DNA from: an uncultured Clostridia bacterium
GTDB lineage: Bacteria; Bacillota; Clostridia; Oscillospirales; Acutalibacteraceae
Length of the DNA stretch: 62,972 nt
Direction of reading: 5' to 3'
Assembly: GCA_947625485.1 (NCBI GenBank)
Contig: CANQOP010000012.1
Coordinates: forward strand, 1 to 62,972
Below, one piece after another: positions 59,552-62,972 of this stretch. The notes beneath the pieces are model-generated. The model made no database searches and had not been told where the DNA came from. It saw nothing but the letters and a program-made list of their open reading frames with translations. The translations under genes and the position numbers were made by a program. How positions within the stretch are numbered: position 1 is the first letter of the stretch; each line of letters opens with the position of its first letter.

Positions 59552-61504
59552 ATGAAACACAAATCAATTCGCTTAATTTCTATACTGCTCGCAGTGCTGA
59601 TGACAGCAGGAGTATTTTCGGTGATGACATTCACCTCGACAGCTGCCACGGAAAGCGCGAGCGCGACTTCCTCCGAGGCTCAGACCGATACGGTAGAGAA
59701 AGGGCTTATTCTGCATTGTTGGTGCTGGAATTTTAATAATATTAAATCTAACCTGAAAGCAATCCGCGACGCGGGCTATGCCGCAATCCAGACTTCTCCG
59801 ATAAACGCGGTTTATGAGGGTGACCACGGCGGCATGCAGCTCTTTGGCGAGGGCAAATGGTACTACCAGTATCAGCCTACGAGCTTTGCAATAGGTAACT
59901 ACCAGCTCGGTACGGAGGAAGAGTTTAAGTCTATGTGTGAGGAGGCTCACAAGTATGGTATCAAGGTAATCGTCGATGTTGTAGCTAATCACACAACTTC
60001 AACGAGAACCGCCGTTTCCGATGAGCTCAAAAACATTGAGGGCGGACTGTATCATACATATTCCAGCGGTACCGTAAGCCGCAGAAGTATTACGCAGATG
60101 TACGACGGACTTCCGGATATCAATACTCAGAACAAAAATTATCAGAATATGGTCCTCGATTTTCTAAAGAGAGCAATAGCTGACGGCGCCGACGGCTTTC
60201 GTTATGATACAGCTAAGCACATTGAGCTTCCCGACGATGAAGATGAAGATGGATTTTTCGGAAGCGATTTTTGGCCGACAGTTCTTAACAACGGCTCTGT
60301 ATTCCAGTACGGGGAAGTCCTACAAGGAGGATCAGCAGCCGAAACAATAGCGACTCGTTTCTCCGATTACGCTAAGATTATGCACGTAACAGCTTCCTCA
60401 TACGGCAATAAAATTCGAGAGTATCTCCAGAAGGGTATGGGTACTGCGAGCGCACTGTCTCAGTATGGTGCGGAGAATGTTACGGGTGACCGGCTTGTTA
60501 CCTGGGTAGAATCGCATGATACATACGCTAACAGCGGAAATGTTAACTCCGCAACCTCTTTCTGGATTGATAACGAGAAGATACGCCGCGGCTGGGCTGT
60601 GATTGCTTCAACAGGCGACACAACAAGTCTGTTTTTCGCGCGTCCGGAGGGAAGTAAAGCGTCAGACATCACATTTACCAATATGAGTCCTCGTTGGGGT
60701 ACTAATAAAATTGGTAACGCGGGCGATGAAAACTATTTCCATCCCGAGGTTGTCGCTGTCAATAAATTCCACAACGCTCTCGCAGGCGAGCCATTCGAGA
60801 TGAAGAATTTAGGCGGACTCAAGCAGGCGCTTATTATTACCCGCTCGGATAAGGGCGCGGTTATGATTAACAGCGGCACTACCGATGTGGAAGTTAAGCA
60901 AACAGTTTCTATGCTTAACGGATATTATAAGGACGCCGTAAAGGGTACGCAGTTCGTTGTTCAGGACGGAACTCTTACGGGTACGCTTAAAGCAGGTGCA
61001 ATCGCCGTAATTTATAATACGGATTCCTCACTTTATTCTATAACAAAGCCTGTCAATACGACTGTTTCCGTTAAGGCTAATAAAAAGACCATTTACGTCG
61101 GCGGCACTACTACCGTAAAAGCCACCGTAAAGGATCCAGTCGGGGCTACTAAGTTCAGATCCGAAAAAACATCTGTTGCAACAGTTTCTTCAAAGGGCAA
61201 GGTAACGGCTAAAAAGGCGGGCAAAGTAAAAATCACGGCTACAAATAATAACAAGTCCGCTTCCGTCACTATTACCGTAAAAAATCCGACAGTTAAAATA
61301 TCCAAGACAAAAATTAAAGTAAAAAAGACCGCCAAAATTACCACGAAAAACACCTCGGGTGAGGTAACTTATTCGTCCTCAAAAAGCAAAATTGCGAAAG
61401 TCAATAAAAAGGGCGTGGTAAAAGGACTTAAAAAGGGTACGGCAAAAATTACGGTAAAGTGTAAAAACTACTCCAAGACCTTTAAGGTTAGGGTTGTAAA
61501 ATAA
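59552..61504 (+). CDS. secreted alpha-amylase (GH13) with two lysine-rich Ig-like domains
   Basis: 650 residues from ATG 59552 (AAAGG site). Signal peptide (about 1-33). All four GH13 motifs: I DVVANHTT, II DGFRYDTAKHIE with the nucleophile Asp, III QYGEVLQG with the acid Glu, IV WVESHDTYAN. The start of the domain, LILHCWCWNFNNIKSNL, is typical of small bacterial amylases. After ~500, two Ig-like (Big_2-type) repeats rich in Lys (VTAKKAGKVKITATNNN; GLKKGTAKITVKCKN) follow, similar to the end of the X25-like protein, suggesting a shared surface-attachment role. Cleaves alpha-1,4 glucan outside the cell. Confidence 0.95.
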   Translation: MKHKSIRLISILLAVLMTAGVFSVMTFTSTAATESASATSSEAQTDTVEKGLILHCWCWNFNNIKSNLKAIRDAGYAAIQTSPINAVYEGDHGGMQLFGEGKWYYQYQPTSFAIGNYQLGTEEEFKSMCEEAHKYGIKVIVDVVANHTTSTRTAVSDELKNIEGGLYHTYSSGTVSRRSITQMYDGLPDINTQNKNYQNMVLDFLKRAIADGADGFRYDTAKHIELPDDEDEDGFFGSDFWPTVLNNGSVFQYGEVLQGGSAAETIATRFSDYAKIMHVTASSYGNKIREYLQKGMGTASALSQYGAENVTGDRLVTWVESHDTYANSGNVNSATSFWIDNEKIRRGWAVIASTGDTTSLFFARPEGSKASDITFTNMSPRWGTNKIGNAGDENYFHPEVVAVNKFHNALAGEPFEMKNLGGLKQALIITRSDKGAVMINSGTTDVEVKQTVSMLNGYYKDAVKGTQFVVQDGTLTGTLKAGAIAVIYNTDSSLYSITKPVNTTVSVKANKKTIYVGGTTTVKATVKDPVGATKFRSEKTSVATVSSKGKVTAKKAGKVKITATNNNKSASVTITVKNPTVKISKTKIKVKKTAKITTKNTSGEVTYSSSKSKIAKVNKKGVVKGLKKGTAKITVKCKNYSKTFKVRVVK

Positions 61505-61519
61505 TATAAAATTGCTATA

Positions 61520-61549
61520 GGGCAGAGTTTAAACTCTGCCCGTTTTTTT
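61520..61549 (+). terminator. amylase terminator
   Basis: A perfect palindrome (GGGCAGAGTTT and its complement, 61520-61541) followed by GTTTTTTT. Confidence 0.92.
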
Positions 61550-61665
61550 CTCCGCGCGTGTTTCCTTGCGTTGTTGTGCTTTTATCAGTAACAGATATAC
61601 AGCGTTCAGGCATATTATAAAATAGTGCCGTTATGTTTAGAAAACAATAAGGAGAATGAACAAAA

Positions 61666-62112
61666 ATGAATAAAGTGCTGATTACCGTTATAGACGCGGC
61701 AAATAGCATTCTTTTAGCATTGTTCGGAGTTTGGAATGATGTTTTAACTACACTAATAATTTTTATGGTACTTGATTGTTTTAGCGGACTTGCGGTCGCG
61801 GCAATTTTTAAAAACTCGCCGAAAACCGATAACGGCGGTTTTAAATTTCAAGAAGGATTAAAATGCCTTTTTAGAAAAATTTGTACGATTACCTTAATTA
61901 TAATAGCGTATAGGGTAGATATTCTCTCGGGTACAGAAGGACATTTTGTTCGGGACGCTGTGGTTCTGGCACTCTGTATAAATGAGAGTATTTCGATTGT
62001 GGAAAATTTGCGACTTATGGGTCTGAAAATCCCCGAACCATTGAGCCGCGCCATAAATTTATTAAAAAATACAATTAAAGATAAGGATAAGAGTAATAAC
62101 AAGGAGGAGTAG
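61666..62112 (+). CDS. phage-type holin (TcdE / holin_4 family)
   Basis: 148 residues with three or four membrane helices: SILLALFGVWNDVLTTLIIFMVLD, then FSGLAVAAIF, CTITLIIIAYRVD and VVLALCINESISIVENL, and a polar Lys/Asn/Asp tail. The LDCFSGLAVAAI and ICINESISI-type segments are the marks of toxin-secretion/phage-lysis holins. It would make holes in the membrane for a hydrolase. There is no endolysin next to it; the signal-less amidase at 25680 is a possible partner. A ~190-bp repeat array follows it directly. Confidence 0.85.
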   Translation: MNKVLITVIDAANSILLALFGVWNDVLTTLIIFMVLDCFSGLAVAAIFKNSPKTDNGGFKFQEGLKCLFRKICTITLIIIAYRVDILSGTEGHFVRDAVVLALCINESISIVENLRLMGLKIPEPLSRAINLLKNTIKDKDKSNNKEE

Positions 62113-62130
62113 CTTTTTAAAAAAGTAAGG

Positions 62131-62897
62131 AGGACTGTTTTCTTAACGCCCTTTCGATTCTCCTCATCTTTTTAAAAAAAAATAACACAACCGAGTGGTT
62201 GTGCTATTTTTTAATGGTGGAGATGAGGAGTGCTCTGAAACGCGAGGACTTCATCTCGTCTGTTGGGACGTGTAAAATGAGAAAGCGTTCATCAACGCTA
62301 CGGGCTAAAAACAGTCCGCAGGACTGTTTTCTTAACGCCCTTTCGATTCTCCTCATCTTTTTTTCCAAAAAAATAACACAACCGAGTGGTTGTGCTATTT
62401 TTTATGGTGGAGATGAGGAGTGCTCTGAAACGCAAGGACATTCATCTCGTCTGTTGGGACGTGTAAAATGAGAAAACGTTCATCAACGCTACGGGCTAAA
62501 AATAGTCCGCAGGACTGTTTTCTTAACGCCCTTTCGATTCTCCTCATCTTTTTTTCAAAAAATAACACAACCGAGTGGTTGTGTTATTTTTATGGTGGAG
62601 ATGAGGAGTGCTATGAAACGCGAGGACATTCATCTCGTCTGTTGGGACGTGTAAAATGAGAAAACGTTCATCAACGCTACGGGCTAAAAACAGTCCGCAG
62701 GACTGTTTTCTTAACGCCCTTTCGATTCTCCTCATCTTTTTTTTCAAAAAAATAACACAACCGAGTGGTTGTGTTATTTTTATGGTGGAGATGAGGAGTG
62801 CTCTGAAACGCGAGAACATTCATCTCGTCTGTTTGGACGTGTAAAATGAGAAAGCGTTCATCAACGCTACGGGCTAAAAACAGTCCGCAGGACTGTT
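62131..62897. repeat. tandem array of four ~190-bp structured repeats
   Basis: AGGACTGTT marks unit starts at 62131, 62320, 62511, 62699 and a fifth, truncated one at 62889, so periods are 189, 191, 188 and 190; most length change is in T/A runs. Each unit contains AGATGAGGAG and CTCCTCATCT arms (for example 62221-62230 with 62349-62358) closing a ~138-base body with inner hairpins: CGAG/CTCG, AGCGTT-CATC-AACGCT and ACAGTCC-GCA-GGACTGT. A separate terminator-like hairpin CACAACC-GAGT-GGTTGTG with T/A flanks lies between bodies. The last body lacks its closing arm. It may be an RNA array or a degenerate small-gene array; see findings. Confidence 0.85.
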
Positions 62898-62907
62898 CAG
62901 TCTGTAG

Positions 62908-62946
62908 AAAAACTCGGAATTCAGATTACCTGAAATCCGAGTTTTT
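62908..62946. terminator. hairpin closing the repeat array
   Basis: AAAAACTCGGAATTCAG and CTGAAATCCGAGTTTTT pair with one mismatch around a five-base loop, giving T5 on both strands. It lies just beyond the truncated fifth repeat and separates the array from whatever lies to the right of the window. Confidence 0.8.
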
Positions 62947-62972
62947 GATATTTTGGGATAAAATCAAAGAAA

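Noticed and set aside
62199..62844. Plus-strand open frames chained through the 190-bp repeats
   Set aside because: Unit lengths (189, 191, 188, 190) shift the frame between copies, and only two of six copy differences are synonymous in that frame; the frames begin and end at the same repeat landmarks, as expected by chance.
62131..62897. CRISPR array
   Set aside because: Units are ~190 bp and nearly identical throughout; there are no short repeats with unique spacers and no cas genes.

Overview
The window looks like chromosome of a Gram-positive, anaerobic, gut-type Clostridia, most like the Ruminococcus / Oscillospiraceae group. The signs are: anaerobic ribonucleotide reductase (nrdDG) with a NrdR-type site, pyruvate phosphate dikinase, a rubredoxin-first rubrerythrin, PyrK/PyrD class 1B pyrimidine synthesis, strong GGAGG ribosome binding sites, and two secreted proteins (an alpha-amylase and a protein with X25-like starch-binding-type modules) that end in the lysine-rich Ig-like domains common in Ruminococcus. 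The species call is inference.

Layout. 1-240: three leftward tRNA genes (Lys, His, Arg). 391-11517: one rightward, tightly overlapped phage-structure module running terminase, portal, protease/scaffold, capsid, connectors, baseplate hub and spike, wedge, gpJ, gpI, fibre. No recognisable tail sheath, separate tail tube, tape measure, integrase, repressor, replication or lysis gene is seen in it, yet all frames are open. 11745-19982: a leftward housekeeping block, standalone GlmU uridylyltransferase domain, prs, pth, mfd, a PrsA/SurA-like foldase lipoprotein and a Thr/Pro-stalked membrane protein. 20269-22899: ppdK. 23002-24805: an HTH regulator and a visibly A+T-richer licD/tagD pair for cell-surface decoration. 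25000-29389: rubrerythrin, an amidase, a previously easy-to-miss 53-residue Asn/Gln/Ser-rich protein, two rRNA methyltransferases and two tiny membrane proteins. 29487-32795: ferrous iron uptake operon feoA-feoA-feoB-Cys-rich partner with three copies of one TTAG-N6-CTAA operator. 32928-36811: degV, argS, DUF1934, murI. 36984-41794: a Lys-rich unknown, then rpmG-secE-nusG-rplK-rplA-rplJ-rplL. 42143-50174: small genes, a YdcF-type protein, nrdDG, the X25-like secreted protein and putP. 50403-61504: alr, polA, a small phosphatase, rimI, tsaD, a transglutaminase lipoprotein, pyrK, pyrD, ruvX and the alpha-amylase. 61666-62112: a phage-type holin. 62131-62897: an array of four ~190-bp structured repeats.

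Three things deserve most attention. First, the compact capsid-plus-baseplate module without a normal tail, which may be a domesticated particle. Second, two identical 131-bp long-hairpin elements sitting in tandem inside the loop of the L10 (rplJL) leader RNA. Third, the terminal array of ~190-bp repeats, each folding into a closed multi-stem structure followed by a terminator-like hairpin; sequence differences between copies preserve both pairing and a short reading frame better on the minus strand than on the plus strand.
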